Shown: positions 27,691 through 36,895 of the stretch, in pieces
Layout: the number at the start of each line of letters is the position of its first letter
How positions within the stretch are numbered: the first letter of the stretch is position 1
Assembly: GCF_011751865.2 (NCBI RefSeq)
Contig: NZ_CP061770.1
Span: 2,294,001-2,358,000 of the forward strand
DNA from: Salinibacterium sp. ZJ70
Lineage (GTDB): Bacteria > Actinomycetota > Actinomycetes > Actinomycetales > Microbacteriaceae
DNA: 64,000 nucleotides
Direction of reading: 5' to 3'
The notes under the pieces: model-generated
Database searches by the model: none
What the model saw: the letters and a program-made list of their open reading frames with translations, nothing else
Told to the model about the DNA's origin: nothing
Position numbers and translations under genes: made by a program

Positions 27691-28983
27691 TCAGGAGATG
27701 CGCGCCGCGATCAGCGGCCGCTCCTCGACGGTCGCGCCAGGGGCGGCGACGCGGTAGGCGCCCTCGAGGGCGTCGAGGGCACGCGGGAAGCGAGCTGCGT
27801 CGTCGGCGTGCAGCGTGAAGAGCGGCTGGCCGCTGCGGATCTCGTCGCCCGGCTTCGCGTGCAGGTCGATACCCGCCGCATGCACGACCGGATCCTCCTT
27901 GCGTGCGCGGCCCGCGCCGAGGCGCCAGGCCGAGATGCCGAAAGCGAGGGCGTCCTGCTCGGCGAGCACGCCGTCGGAATCCGCGAACACGGTGTGCGAT
28001 TCGCGCGGCTGCGGCAGCGCCGCATCCGGGTCGCCGCCCTGAGCCTCGATCATCGCGCGCCAGGTGTCCATCGCACGGCCGTCGGCGAGTGCCTCCGCCG
28101 GGTCGGCATCCGGAAGCCCTGCGAGCTCGAGCATCTCGCGTGCGAGCGCGACGGTGAGCTCCACGACATCCGCGGGCCCGCCTCCGGCGAGCACCTCGAC
28201 GGATTCGCGCACCTCGTTGGCGTTGCCGATCGCGAGTCCGAGCGGCACGTTCATGTCGGTGAGGAGAGCGCGCGTCGCGACGCCCGCGTCCTGGCCGAGT
28301 CGCACCATCGTCTCGGCGAGTTCGCGCGCCTTCGCGGGGTCGCGCATGAACGCACCCGAGCCGAACTTCACGTCCAGCACGAGCGACGCCGTGCCCTCCG
28401 CGATCTTCTTCGACATGATCGACGACGCGATGAGCGGGATCGCCTCGACGGTGCCGGTGGCGTCGCGGAGCGCGTAGAGCTTGCGGTCGGCAGGGGCGAG
28501 ATCGGCGGATGCGGCGCACACGACCGCGCCGACGGAGCCGAGCTGGGCGAAGAACTCCTCGTTCGACAGCTGCGCCCGCCATCCGGGGATCGATTCGAGC
28601 TTGTCGAGCGTGCCACCCGTGTGCCCGAGCCCGCGGCCCGAGAGCTGCGGCACCGCGACCCCGAAGGAGGCGACGAGCGGCGCGAGCGGGAGGGTGATCT
28701 TGTCGCCCACTCCCCCGGTCGAGTGCTTGTCGGTGGTGACCTTGCCGAGCGTGGAGAAGTCGAGACGCTCGCCACTGGCGACCATCGCGAGCGTCAGATC
28801 GCGGATCTCGTCGGAATCCATCCCGTTGAGGAGGATCGCCATCGCGAGCGCCGACATCTGCTCGTCGGCGACATACCCGCGGGTGTAGGCGTCGACGAGC
28901 CAGTCGATCTGGGCCGTTCCCAGCCGCCCTCCGTCGCGCTTGGCGCGGATCAGGTCGACGGCGTCGAACGGCTCGATGCTCAT
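27691..28983 (-). CDS. deoA: Thymidine phosphorylase
   Basis: 430 residues, pyrimidine-nucleoside phosphorylase. It cleaves thymidine, and in this family often uridine, with phosphate. The phosphate-binding KHSTGGVGDKITLPLAPLV lies near residue 85, preceded by LAMAILLNGMDSDEI. LVLDVKFGSGAFM and RALLTDMNVPLG complete the active site, and there is a C-terminal barrel-sandwich domain. The start ATG overlaps the cdd stop by four bases. It is the distal gene of the nucleoside uptake operon that runs leftward from 34.6 kb. Confidence 0.96.
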   Translation of the reverse strand: MSIEPFDAVDLIRAKRDGGRLGTAQIDWLVDAYTRGYVADEQMSALAMAILLNGMDSDEIRDLTLAMVASGERLDFSTLGKVTTDKHSTGGVGDKITLPLAPLVASFGVAVPQLSGRGLGHTGGTLDKLESIPGWRAQLSNEEFFAQLGSVGAVVCAASADLAPADRKLYALRDATGTVEAIPLIASSIMSKKIAEGTASLVLDVKFGSGAFMRDPAKARELAETMVRLGQDAGVATRALLTDMNVPLGLAIGNANEVRESVEVLAGGGPADVVELTVALAREMLELAGLPDADPAEALADGRAMDTWRAMIEAQGGDPDAALPQPRESHTVFADSDGVLAEQDALAFGISAWRLGAGRARKEDPVVHAAGIDLHAKPGDEIRSGQPLFTLHADDAARFPRALDALEGAYRVAAPGATVEERPLIAARIS

Positions 28984-29387
28984 GATGCGTACTCCTCCAG
29001 CTGGCGCGGCCCGAACGCATCCGGCAGCACCTCGTCGATGGTCTTCACTCCCGACACCGTCTCGAGCAGCATGCCCTCGGCCGAGTGCTCGTAGAGGAGC
29101 TGACGGCAGCGGCCGCACGGCATGAGCACGCCGCTGTTGCCGTCGACGCACGAGAAGGCGACGAGCTTGCCACCGCCGCCCATGATGAGGTCGGAGACGA
29201 GCGAGCATTCCGCGCACAGGCCGATGCCGTAGGACGCGTTCTCGATGTTCGCTCCCGTGACGATGCGGCCGTCGTCGACGAGCGCGGCGGCCCCCACGGG
29301 GAACTTGGAGTAGGGCGAGTACGACTTGCGCATCGCCTCGATCGCGGCGGAGCGGAGCGTCTGCCAGTCGATGTCGGTCATCGTCAC
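28980..29387 (-). CDS. cdd: Cytidine deaminase
   Basis: 135 residues, a small tetrameric zinc enzyme that turns cytidine or deoxycytidine into uridine. The motifs YSKFPVGAAALVDDG, GLCAECSLV with the first zinc cysteine and catalytic glutamate, and MPCGRCRQLLYE with the other two zinc cysteines are all present. It overlaps the permease upstream and deoA downstream by four bases each. Imported cytidine would pass through this enzyme to uridine, then to deoA or another phosphorylase. Confidence 0.96.
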   Translation of the reverse strand: MTMTDIDWQTLRSAAIEAMRKSYSPYSKFPVGAAALVDDGRIVTGANIENASYGIGLCAECSLVSDLIMGGGGKLVAFSCVDGNSGVLMPCGRCRQLLYEHSAEGMLLETVSGVKTIDEVLPDAFGPRQLEEYAS

Positions 29388-30670
29388 TCCTTGAGGTACG
29401 GCTTGCCTGCCGCCTTGGGGCCGACGATGCGCCCCGCGACGACGGCGACGGCGAGGATCGTCACGATGTACGGCGTCATCGCGATGAGGTCGCTCGGGAT
29501 CGCGGATCCGGCCTGGCCCGCCCAGATGCGGAAGTTCGACGCGAAGCCGAACAGCAGTGCGGCGAGCGCTGCGTAGAACGGGTGCCAGCGACCGAGGATG
29601 ACGGCGGCGAGGGCGATGAATCCCTGTCCGGCGCTCATCTCGCGCACGAACGCGCCCACGGATCCGATGGTGAGGGCCGCACCGCCGAGGCCGGCGATGA
29701 GGCCGGCGATCGTCACCGACCAGAAGCGCCAGCGGTTGACGTTGATGCCCACGGTGTCAGCGGCGAGCGGGTGCTCGCCGAGGGCGCGCAGACGCAGACC
29801 CCACTTCGTCTTGAAGAGCACGAACCACACCGCGGGAACCAGGATGAACATCAGGTAGGTCGTGATGCGCTGGTCGAAGAGCACCGGTCCGAGGATCGGG
29901 ATGTCGGCGAGCAGCGGGATCCGGATGCGCGGGAGCGTTCCCGGGTTGTTGAGTGCACCCGAGTTCGGCGACAGCACTGCCGAGTAGAAGAAGTTGGTGA
30001 TCGCCGTGACGAGACCGATGAGCACGACACCGACGATGACCTGGTCGACGAGGTACTTGATCGAGAATGCGGCGAGCACCATCGACACGAGCGCGCCGGA
30101 GACCATCGCGGCGATGAGCGCCAGAAGGTAGTTGCCGGTCGTCGACGCGACGACCGCGGCGGTGAACGCGCCGCCCAGCAGCTGCGCCTCGATGGCGATG
30201 TTGACGACGCCCGCGCGTTCGCCGATGACGCCCGCGAGGGCACCGAAGACGATCGCGGTGGAGAGGCCGATCGCACCGGTGAGCAGGAAGACCACCGGCA
30301 CGCTGCCGCCCGCGCCCACCCACGCCACGAGGGCGAGGAGGAACGCGAGCCCGACGACGAGCGAGAACCAGACGGTGACCTTGCGGCGGTTCCAGGCGAA
30401 CCACAGTGCGAGCCCGGCGGCCGCGAGCGCGATCACGCCGCCCACGAGTCCGACGAGGCGCGGCGACCAGGTCGAGGGTTCGAGCTGGATGGCCTCTCGG
30501 TTGCCCGACCACACGAAGCGCACGAGCTCGTCGCTGCCGAAGAGGCCGAAGACGACGAACGTGAGGCCGGCGAGGACGGCGAGGATGACGGGCACGCGCC
30601 AGGAGCGCGGCGGCAGAGCGGCCGTGTGGCCGGTCGACGGCTGGTCGGTCGGGGCGACGACGGACATCAC
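29384..30670 (-). CDS. ABC transporter permease, nucleoside type (second permease)
   Basis: 428 residues with about ten transmembrane segments; BPD_transp_2 family. The central GLSTAIVFGALAGVIGERAGV and VVNIAIEAQLLGGAF are the conserved loop typical of BmpA/RbsC-like permeases that contact the ATPase. The N-terminal 75 residues precede the core and include one extra hydrophobic segment. The ATGATG start at 30670 overlaps the stop of the other permease. It acts with the second permease, the double ATPase and the BMP lipoprotein as a nucleoside importer. Confidence 0.93.
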   Translation of the reverse strand: MMSVVAPTDQPSTGHTAALPPRSWRVPVILAVLAGLTFVVFGLFGSDELVRFVWSGNREAIQLEPSTWSPRLVGLVGGVIALAAAGLALWFAWNRRKVTVWFSLVVGLAFLLALVAWVGAGGSVPVVFLLTGAIGLSTAIVFGALAGVIGERAGVVNIAIEAQLLGGAFTAAVVASTTGNYLLALIAAMVSGALVSMVLAAFSIKYLVDQVIVGVVLIGLVTAITNFFYSAVLSPNSGALNNPGTLPRIRIPLLADIPILGPVLFDQRITTYLMFILVPAVWFVLFKTKWGLRLRALGEHPLAADTVGINVNRWRFWSVTIAGLIAGLGGAALTIGSVGAFVREMSAGQGFIALAAVILGRWHPFYAALAALLFGFASNFRIWAGQAGSAIPSDLIAMTPYIVTILAVAVVAGRIVGPKAAGKPYLKE

Positions 30671-31923
30671 TCGCCTCCCTTCTGCTCGAGAGCGGGCTTC
30701 CTGTCGGTGCCGATCACGGTGATCTCACGCGGTTGGGGAAGGAATCGGAAGATCGCGCGCACCAGCGGCGGTGCGGCGATGAAGAGCACGATGAGTCCCT
30801 GGACGACGCCGAGGATGTCGGGGGACACGTCGGCGACCTGCATGGACGGGCCAGCGGCCTTGAGCGCTCCGAACAGCAGACCCGCGAAGAGCACGCCGAT
30901 GGCACGGGAGCCGCCCAGCAGCGCCACGGTGATCGCCTCGAAGCCGATGCCCGCATCGATTCCGGGGGCGAAGTTGCCGTCGCGGCCGAGCGACTGGTTG
31001 ATGCCCGCGAGCCCGACGAACACACCCGAGAGCGTCATGGCGATGATCGTCATCCGCGAGGTGTTGATGCCTGCGGCGCGCGCGGCGTCGGGGTTGAGGC
31101 CGACCATCCGCAGACGGAAGCCGAGCGGCGAGCGCTCCATGAGCCACCAGAACACGCCGACTGCGATGATGCACAGCACGAACGACCAGCGCAGCTCGTA
31201 GGCCTCGCCGAAGAGCCGCGGGAACACGGCAGACGGAAGCGGGGGGCGCGTCGATGGGTTGCTGCCCGAGTCCATGTCGTGCAGCACAGGCGTGCGCATG
31301 AGGTAGGTGGTGAGCGAGATCGCGATGTAGTTCATCATGATCGTCACGATGACCTCGTGGGCGCCCGTCTTGGCTTTGAGGAAGCCCGCGATCGCGGCCC
31401 ACAGGCCCGCTCCGACGAAGCCGAAGATGATCGCGACGATGAGGTGCAGACCGTACGGCAGGTCGAGAGTGAACGCTGCCCACGCTGACCAGACGGCACC
31501 CATCAGAAGCTGACCCTGTCCACCGATGTTGAACAGGCCGGAGCGGAACGTGAGGGCGATGCCGAGCCCGGCCGCGATGAGCGGCCCGGAGAACCTCAGC
31601 GTCTCCATGAGCGGTTTGATTCCCGCCTCGAACGACGAGGCGCGGGTGTTGAAGATCGCGCCGCGGAACATCGCGTCGTACGCCCGCTGCAGCGCCTCGC
31701 CCGCCGCAGCGAAGAAGTCGGAGGGGCGCGAGAAGAAGTAGCCGAGGGTGTCGGGCACATCCTCGTTCGTGAAGACGATGAGGAGCGACGCGATCGCGAA
31801 CGCGAGCACGATCGCCAGGAGCGTGCGCAGGACGGAGCCGGCCGCGATGTCGTGCATCACGTGACGCCAGTTGATGCGGCGCTGATCCATCTCGGGCTCG
31901 GCGCCCGGGGTGATCGTCGTCAT
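30667..31923 (-). CDS. ABC transporter permease, nucleoside type (first permease)
   Basis: 418 residues, about nine transmembrane segments, same superfamily as its partner. The loop LTFRSGLFNIGGQGQLLMGA is the conserved EAA-like contact region. An N-terminal segment of about 120 residues, including DMFRGAIFNTR-like loops, extends ahead of the core. It overlaps the upstream ATPase and the downstream permease genes by four bases, consistent with one polycistronic message and fixed subunit ratios. Confidence 0.93.
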   Translation of the reverse strand: MTTITPGAEPEMDQRRINWRHVMHDIAAGSVLRTLLAIVLAFAIASLLIVFTNEDVPDTLGYFFSRPSDFFAAAGEALQRAYDAMFRGAIFNTRASSFEAGIKPLMETLRFSGPLIAAGLGIALTFRSGLFNIGGQGQLLMGAVWSAWAAFTLDLPYGLHLIVAIIFGFVGAGLWAAIAGFLKAKTGAHEVIVTIMMNYIAISLTTYLMRTPVLHDMDSGSNPSTRPPLPSAVFPRLFGEAYELRWSFVLCIIAVGVFWWLMERSPLGFRLRMVGLNPDAARAAGINTSRMTIIAMTLSGVFVGLAGINQSLGRDGNFAPGIDAGIGFEAITVALLGGSRAIGVLFAGLLFGALKAAGPSMQVADVSPDILGVVQGLIVLFIAAPPLVRAIFRFLPQPREITVIGTDRKPALEQKGGE

Positions 31924-33416
31924 TCGTGGACTCCTGCCATGAGGCGACCGAGCTGTTCGCGCGGGGTATCTGCCGGGACGATGTCGATGATGGAGCCGCG
32001 ATACATGACCGCGATCCGGTCGGCGAGCGCGACGACCTCGTCGAGCTCGGTCGAGATGACGAGCACGGGCACGCCGGAGTCGCGCACCTCGACGACGCGC
32101 TCGTGGATGAACTCGATCGAGCCGACATCGACGCCGCGGGTGGGCTGCGAGGCCACGAAGAGCTTGAGGTCGCGTCCGAGTTCGCGCGCGAGGACGACCT
32201 TCTGCTGGTTGCCGCCGGAGAGACGCCCCACCAGGGTCTCGCGTCCGGGGGTGCGGATGTCGAACTCCTCGATCGCGGCGTCGGCGAAGCGGTCGCGGTG
32301 GTCGAAGTCGATGCCGACACCCTTCGCGAAGGGGGGGCCGTAGCTGCGGTCGAGCATGAGGTTCTCGGCCACGGAGAACTCCGCGACGAGGCCGTCGACC
32401 TTGCGGTCCTCGGGCACGAAGCCGACTCCCGCTTCGAGCACGTCGCGCACGCTGAGACCGATGAGCTCGCGCCCGCTGAGCCGGATGGAGCCGCGCAGCT
32501 TCTCGCGCAGACCCACGATCGCCTCGGCGAGTTCGGTCTGGCCGTTGCCCTGGACGCCGGCGATCGCGAGCACCTCACCAGCACGAATGCTGAAGGTCAC
32601 GTCGTCGAGCAGGAGCGTGCCTCCCGGACCGAAGAGCGTGAGCCCTTCGACGACGAACGCCTCCTCGCCGAGCTTCGGCGGGTTCTTGTCGACGGTGAGC
32701 TCGACGGCGCGGCCGACCATGAGCGAGGCGAGCTCGTCGGTGGAGGCGGTGGGCTCGGCCGATCCGACGACCTTGCCGAGTCGGATGACGGTGATGGTGT
32801 CGGCGACGGCCTTCACCTCGCGGAGCTTGTGGGTGATGAACACGATCGACGTACCCGCATCGGCGAGGTTGCGCATCGTGACCATGAGCTCGTCGGTCTC
32901 CTGCGGCGTGAGCACGGCGGTGGGCTCGTCGAGCACGAGCACCTTCGCCTCGCGGGAGAGCGCCTTGACGATCTCGACACGCTGCTGAGCGCCGACAGGG
33001 AGGTCCTCGACGAGCGCGTCCGGGTCGATGTCGAATCCGAAGCGGTCGGAGATCTCGCGCACCCGTCGGCGAGCCTCACGCAGATCGATCACTCCGCCCT
33101 TGGTCGGCTCGTGGCCGAGCATGACGTTCTCGGCGACGGTGAAGACGGGGATGAGCATGAAGTGCTGGTGCACCATGCCGATGCCAGCGGCCATGGCCTC
33201 ACCGGGGCCGGAGAAGTGCCGGACTTCGTCGTCCAGCAGAATCTCGCCCGCATCGGGCTGATAGAGCCCGAAGAGCACGTTCATGAGGGTCGATTTGCCG
33301 GCGCCGTTCTCGCCCAGAAGGGCGTGGATCTGACCGGGTTCGACTACGAGGTCGATGGCGTTGTTGGCGACCAGGGATCCGAAGCGCTTCGTGATCCCGC
33401 GCAGCTCGAGTTTCAT
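31920..33416 (-). CDS. ABC transporter ATP-binding protein with two ATPase domains
   Basis: 498 residues. Domain 1 (about 1-240) has Walker A GENGAGKSTLMN, the signature LPVGAQQRVEIVKAL and Walker B VLVLDEPTAVL. Domain 2 (about 255-495) has the altered Walker A GVQGNGQTELAE and a full signature LSGGNQQKVVLARELG followed by SQPTRGVD. The degenerate second site is normal for BMP/ribose-type importers (RbsA, YufO). It powers uptake of nucleosides bound by the upstream lipoprotein. An intercistronic hairpin lies between it and that gene. Start ATG 33416. Confidence 0.95.
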   Translation of the reverse strand: MKLELRGITKRFGSLVANNAIDLVVEPGQIHALLGENGAGKSTLMNVLFGLYQPDAGEILLDDEVRHFSGPGEAMAAGIGMVHQHFMLIPVFTVAENVMLGHEPTKGGVIDLREARRRVREISDRFGFDIDPDALVEDLPVGAQQRVEIVKALSREAKVLVLDEPTAVLTPQETDELMVTMRNLADAGTSIVFITHKLREVKAVADTITVIRLGKVVGSAEPTASTDELASLMVGRAVELTVDKNPPKLGEEAFVVEGLTLFGPGGTLLLDDVTFSIRAGEVLAIAGVQGNGQTELAEAIVGLREKLRGSIRLSGRELIGLSVRDVLEAGVGFVPEDRKVDGLVAEFSVAENLMLDRSYGPPFAKGVGIDFDHRDRFADAAIEEFDIRTPGRETLVGRLSGGNQQKVVLARELGRDLKLFVASQPTRGVDVGSIEFIHERVVEVRDSGVPVLVISTELDEVVALADRIAVMYRGSIIDIVPADTPREQLGRLMAGVHE

Positions 33417-33447
33417 GGTGTGTCCATCCTGCCGGAAGGCTGGCGTA

Positions 33448-33492
33448 GACGACAGCGCCGGGGCGGCTGATAGCCGCCCCGGCGCTGCCGTC
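33448..33492 (-). terminator. Strong intercistronic hairpin between lipoprotein and ATPase genes
   Basis: A 16-bp perfect GC-rich stem (33453-33468 with 33472-33487), extended by four more pairs after one mismatch, with a three-base loop. It lies in the 88-base gap after the BMP lipoprotein gene and before the ATPase start. Such hairpins often make the binding protein more abundant than the membrane parts, by partial termination or mRNA protection. Confidence 0.65.
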
Positions 33493-33504
33493 TGGCGTGA
33501 GGTG

Positions 33505-34599
33505 TTACGCGGTGGGCGTCACGAGCGGGTCGATCGACCCGTCGATGAGGCCGGCCTTCAGCTCGTCGAGCTTCGCCTTGAGGTCGGCAGGGACCTTCGA
33601 GTCGAAGTCGCCGAAGGCGGAGAGCGCGGTGCCCTCGTTCTCGAGCGTTCCCGTGTACTGGTCGACGCTGAACTCGCCGCCCTCCACGAGCTCGGCGATG
33701 ACGTCGTAGACCGCGGCGGTCATGCGCTTCTCGACCGAGGTGAGGGTGAGGTCCGCGAGCTCAGGCTGCGTGGTCGCGATGTCCTTGTCGACACCGAGGA
33801 TGACCGCGTTGGGGTTGCCGCCCTCGCGGATCGCCTCGGCGGTCGCGGTGAAGAGCCCACCGGCGACGGGGAAGATCACGTCGGCGCCGGCGGCGAGCTG
33901 GCCCTCGGAGATCGACTTGGCGACACCCGTGTTGGCGAAGTCGCCCACGAAGTCACCCTGGTCGGGGGTCGCGGGGTCCCAGCCGACGACGGTGACCGGC
34001 GTGCCGGTCTCGACCTCGTACGCCTTCGCGCCGTTGTAGAAGCCGGTCATGAAGTCGGTGACGGCGGGGATGTTGAGTCCGCCGTAGGTGCCGACGACCT
34101 TGGAGGTCGAGTAGGCGGCCGACAGGTAGCCGGCGAGGTAGCTGGACTCAGCCATCGAGTAGCCGATGGGCTTGAGGTTCGACTGGCCCTGGTTCCAGCC
34201 GTCGATCCAGACGATGTTCGCGTCGGGGTTGGCGTCCGCGAAGTTGAAGATGACGTCGTTGATCGAGAAGTTGAAGCCGACCGCGAACGTGACGTCGCAG
34301 CCTTCGCTGACCATGGCGCTGAGGTTGCCCTCGAAGTCCTCGGGGCTGTGCGACTCTGCGTCGGCGATGCTCACGCCGAGCTCGTCCTTGGCCTTGACGA
34401 GGCCCTCGTATGCGGCCTCGTTGAACGACTTGTCGTTCCAGCTGCCCTCATCCGAGACGGCGCAGGCGAGGAAGTCCTTGGCGTCGTCTCCGGCGGACCC
34501 GCCCTCTTCGGGGGCGGCGGAGCAGGCGGAGAGCAGCAGGCCGGCGACGCCGACGAGTGCGACGCCTCCGAGGACCCGCTTGCGGGTGATCGTGTTCAC
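33505..34599 (-). CDS. BMP family nucleoside-binding lipoprotein
   Basis: 364 residues. The signal peptide MNTITRKRVLGGVALVGV leads to a lipobox LLSAC, with the lipidated cysteine at about residue 26. The mature part is a type I periplasmic-binding fold of the BMP/PnrA/Tmp family: EGSWNDKSFNEAAYEGL, FAVGFNFSINDVI and KVVGTYGGLNIPAVTDFM. It should bind nucleosides outside the membrane and deliver them to the two permeases. GTG 34599 is preceded by the good site GGGAGGAC. Genes for nucleoside breakdown downstream support the substrate class. Confidence 0.94.
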   Translation of the reverse strand: MNTITRKRVLGGVALVGVAGLLLSACSAAPEEGGSAGDDAKDFLACAVSDEGSWNDKSFNEAAYEGLVKAKDELGVSIADAESHSPEDFEGNLSAMVSEGCDVTFAVGFNFSINDVIFNFADANPDANIVWIDGWNQGQSNLKPIGYSMAESSYLAGYLSAAYSTSKVVGTYGGLNIPAVTDFMTGFYNGAKAYEVETGTPVTVVGWDPATPDQGDFVGDFANTGVAKSISEGQLAAGADVIFPVAGGLFTATAEAIREGGNPNAVILGVDKDIATTQPELADLTLTSVEKRMTAAVYDVIAELVEGGEFSVDQYTGTLENEGTALSAFGDFDSKVPADLKAKLDELKAGLIDGSIDPLVTPTA

Positions 34600-34740
34600 A
34601 GATGTCCTCCCATGACATGGTGGCCCGGGGTGCCGGGTGACATCACGTTACGTCGGATGACCAGCGTTCGGATGACGTCTCCCCGGATTGCGGCCGAATG
34701 GTTACCAAGTGGCGATCATGCGGAAACGTTCGCGAAATGA

Positions 34741-35721
34741 TCAGGCGACCGCGAGCCCTCGGATCGGAGCGCTCGGGCGCACATCGGAGCTCACGAGCGC
34801 CGAGATGTAGCGGTAGAAGCCATCGGCATCCACGCGCTCGATGACGCGCGCATTCGCCTCGAGGCCATGCACGCCCCACGACATCGCCGAGTATCCGCGG
34901 GTGAGGTCCGAGCCGGTCTCGACGTCCACGTGATACTCCGCGGCGTCGATCACGAGCTCGGGGTGCAGCAGCACGGCGGCCGTGAGCGAGTCGGGGTGCG
35001 TGGATCCGGGGATGCCGACCGACTCGTCGAACGCGAGGGTCGTCTCGACGATGTGGGTGAAGAAGGTCGCGAGCGGCGTGCCGATGCGGCCGATCTCGGC
35101 GAGCTGGTCGCGGCTGAACACCGCGTCACGCAGGGTGAGGCGATCCCACGGCACGACCGTGATGTCGAAGCCCGCGGCGAAGACCGCCTTGGCGGCCTCC
35201 GGGTCGACGTAGAAGTTGTACTCGGCCGCCGCGGTGATGTTGCCGCGACCGTTGTTCGAACCGCCCATGATCCAGAGCGACCCGACGTTCGCTGCGAAGT
35301 CGGGATCCTTCACGAGCGCCGTCGCGATGTTGGTGAGCGGTCCGATCGCGACGATGCGCAGCTCGCCCGGGTTCTCGGCTGCGAGGCGGATGAGCGCGTC
35401 GACGGCGTGCTCATCGGATGTCGGCAGCGTGTCGGCGTCGTCGAGCGAGAGGCCGCCGGATCCGTCGCCGTGCACGTTCTCGGCCGACACCCATTCGCGC
35501 ACGAGCGGCCGCTGGCATCCGAGGTGGATGGGCACCTCACCCAGGCGACCGGCCGCGGCGAGCGTGAGGTGGGCGTTGCGCACCTGCTGGGCGAAGCCCA
35601 CGTTGCCGGCGACCATCGTGATCGCGCGCAGGTCGGCCGCCGGGTCGAGGAGGCCGATGAGCAGCGCGACGCAGTCATCCTGCGCAGTGTCGGTGTCGAT
35701 CACCAGGGGAATGCGGGACAT
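34741..35721 (-). CDS. Nucleoside hydrolase
   Basis: 326 residues. The calcium-binding signature VIDTDTAQDDCVALL (form DTDxxxDD) is at residue 7 onward. TMVAGNVGFAQQVRNAHLTL, VAIGPLTNIATAL and IMGGSNNGRGNITAAAEYNFYVDPEA complete the active site. It hydrolyses ribonucleosides to base and ribose without phosphate. The start is two bases after the manC stop, so it is transcribed with manC. Its stop is 141 bases before the BMP lipoprotein gene. The function suits the import system that follows. Confidence 0.94.
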   Translation of the reverse strand: MSRIPLVIDTDTAQDDCVALLIGLLDPAADLRAITMVAGNVGFAQQVRNAHLTLAAAGRLGEVPIHLGCQRPLVREWVSAENVHGDGSGGLSLDDADTLPTSDEHAVDALIRLAAENPGELRIVAIGPLTNIATALVKDPDFAANVGSLWIMGGSNNGRGNITAAAEYNFYVDPEAAKAVFAAGFDITVVPWDRLTLRDAVFSRDQLAEIGRIGTPLATFFTHIVETTLAFDESVGIPGSTHPDSLTAAVLLHPELVIDAAEYHVDVETGSDLTRGYSAMSWGVHGLEANARVIERVDADGFYRYISALVSSDVRPSAPIRGLAVA

Positions 35722-35723
35722 CT

Positions 35724-36839
35724 CTACAGAACCTCGTCTCGTCCGGACAGCTTGAGGGCGTCGACGACGCTCTTCACCCGTTGGGCGTTCTCGGTCGTGG
35801 TCACGAGCAGCGCATCGGGGGTGTCGACTACGACGATATCCCGGACTCCGATGAGCGAGATGATGCGGTCGCTGTGGCTCACGACGATGCCGCTCGACGC
35901 ATCGGCGAGCACGCGCGCGTTCTCGCCGAGGATCGAGAGGTCGCTCGAGCGCCCGCCCGACTTGAGCTTGGCGACGGATGCGAAGTCGCCCACGTCGTCC
36001 CATCCGAAGTGCCCGGGCACGACGGCGAGCGTGCCCGCCGCCGCAGCTGGCTCGGCGACGGCGTAGTCGATCGCGATCTTGCGCAGCTGCGGCCACAGGC
36101 GGTCGACGGCGGGCCCGCGGGTGGCGGGCGAATCCCAGGCGGCCGCGAGCTCGTCGAGCTGAGCGCGCAGCACCGGATCGAAACGTTCGATCTCGGCGAG
36201 CAGGCGGTCGGCGCGCGCGATGAACATGCCGCCGTTCCACAGGTAGCCGCCGTCGGCGAGGTAGCTCTGAGCGGTGGCGAGGTCCGGCTTCTCCACGAAG
36301 CTCTCGACCGAGAGCGCGTCGGGAGCGTCGGCGACCTCGAGGGCCGCGCCGCAGCGGATGTAGCCGAATCCGATGGCGGGCTCGGTGGGGTGGATCCCGA
36401 TCGTCGCGATCGCGCCGGTGTCGGCGACGGCGATCGCCTGCTCGACGCTCTCGCGGAACGCCGGCTCATCGGTGATGACGTGGTCGGCGGCGAAGGAGCC
36501 GATGATCACGTCGGGCTCGCGGCGCAGCAGGATCGCAGCCGCGAGGCCGATCGCGACGGTCGAGTCGCGCGGGGCCGCTTCGAGCACGATGTTGGCGTCG
36601 GTGAGCTCGGGGATCTGCGCCTCGACCGCCGCGCGGTGGGCGCGCCCCGTGACGACCATGATGCGCTCGGAGCCTGCGAGGGGGGCGAGCCGCTCCCACG
36701 TGCCGCGCAGGAGGGTGCGCCCGCTGCCGGTGAGGTCGTGGAGGAACTTGGGGGCGTCTGCTCGCGAGAGAGGCCAGAGGCGAGAACCCACCCCTCCTGC
36801 GGGGATGATGCCGTAGAAGCGGTCGACGGGGCTTGTCAT
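35724..36839 (-). CDS. manC: Mannose-1-phosphate guanylyltransferase
   Basis: 371 residues. It makes GDP-mannose from mannose-1-phosphate and GTP. The N-terminal IPAGGVGSRLWPLSRADAPKFL is the nucleotidyltransferase signature, and FVEKPD with YLWNGGMFIARAD marks the sugar site. It ends near residue 371 and lacks the isomerase domain of bifunctional enzymes. The product supports the polyprenol-phosphate mannosyltransferase at 10.8 kb. ATG 36839 has TAAGCT six bases upstream and no ribosome-binding site. Confidence 0.93.
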   Translation of the reverse strand: MTSPVDRFYGIIPAGGVGSRLWPLSRADAPKFLHDLTGSGRTLLRGTWERLAPLAGSERIMVVTGRAHRAAVEAQIPELTDANIVLEAAPRDSTVAIGLAAAILLRREPDVIIGSFAADHVITDEPAFRESVEQAIAVADTGAIATIGIHPTEPAIGFGYIRCGAALEVADAPDALSVESFVEKPDLATAQSYLADGGYLWNGGMFIARADRLLAEIERFDPVLRAQLDELAAAWDSPATRGPAVDRLWPQLRKIAIDYAVAEPAAAAGTLAVVPGHFGWDDVGDFASVAKLKSGGRSSDLSILGENARVLADASSGIVVSHSDRIISLIGVRDIVVVDTPDALLVTTTENAQRVKSVVDALKLSGRDEVL

Positions 36840-36845
36840 GCGCTC

Positions 36846-36851
36846 AGCTTA
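36846..36851 (-). promoter_or_regulatory. -10 box of manC
   Basis: TAAGCT on the minus strand, six bases before ATG 36839, matching the leaderless pattern seen elsewhere in the window. Confidence 0.45.
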
Positions 36852-36895
36852 GGGAGGCGCGCCTGTGCGGATCTCTGGGACATGTCATGCGAGTA

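Noticed and set aside
29582..31201. 539-codon open frame on the plus strand opposite the permease genes
   Set aside because: Composition is strongly Glu/Arg/His biased as in codon-shadow frames, and both permeases on the other strand are well supported.
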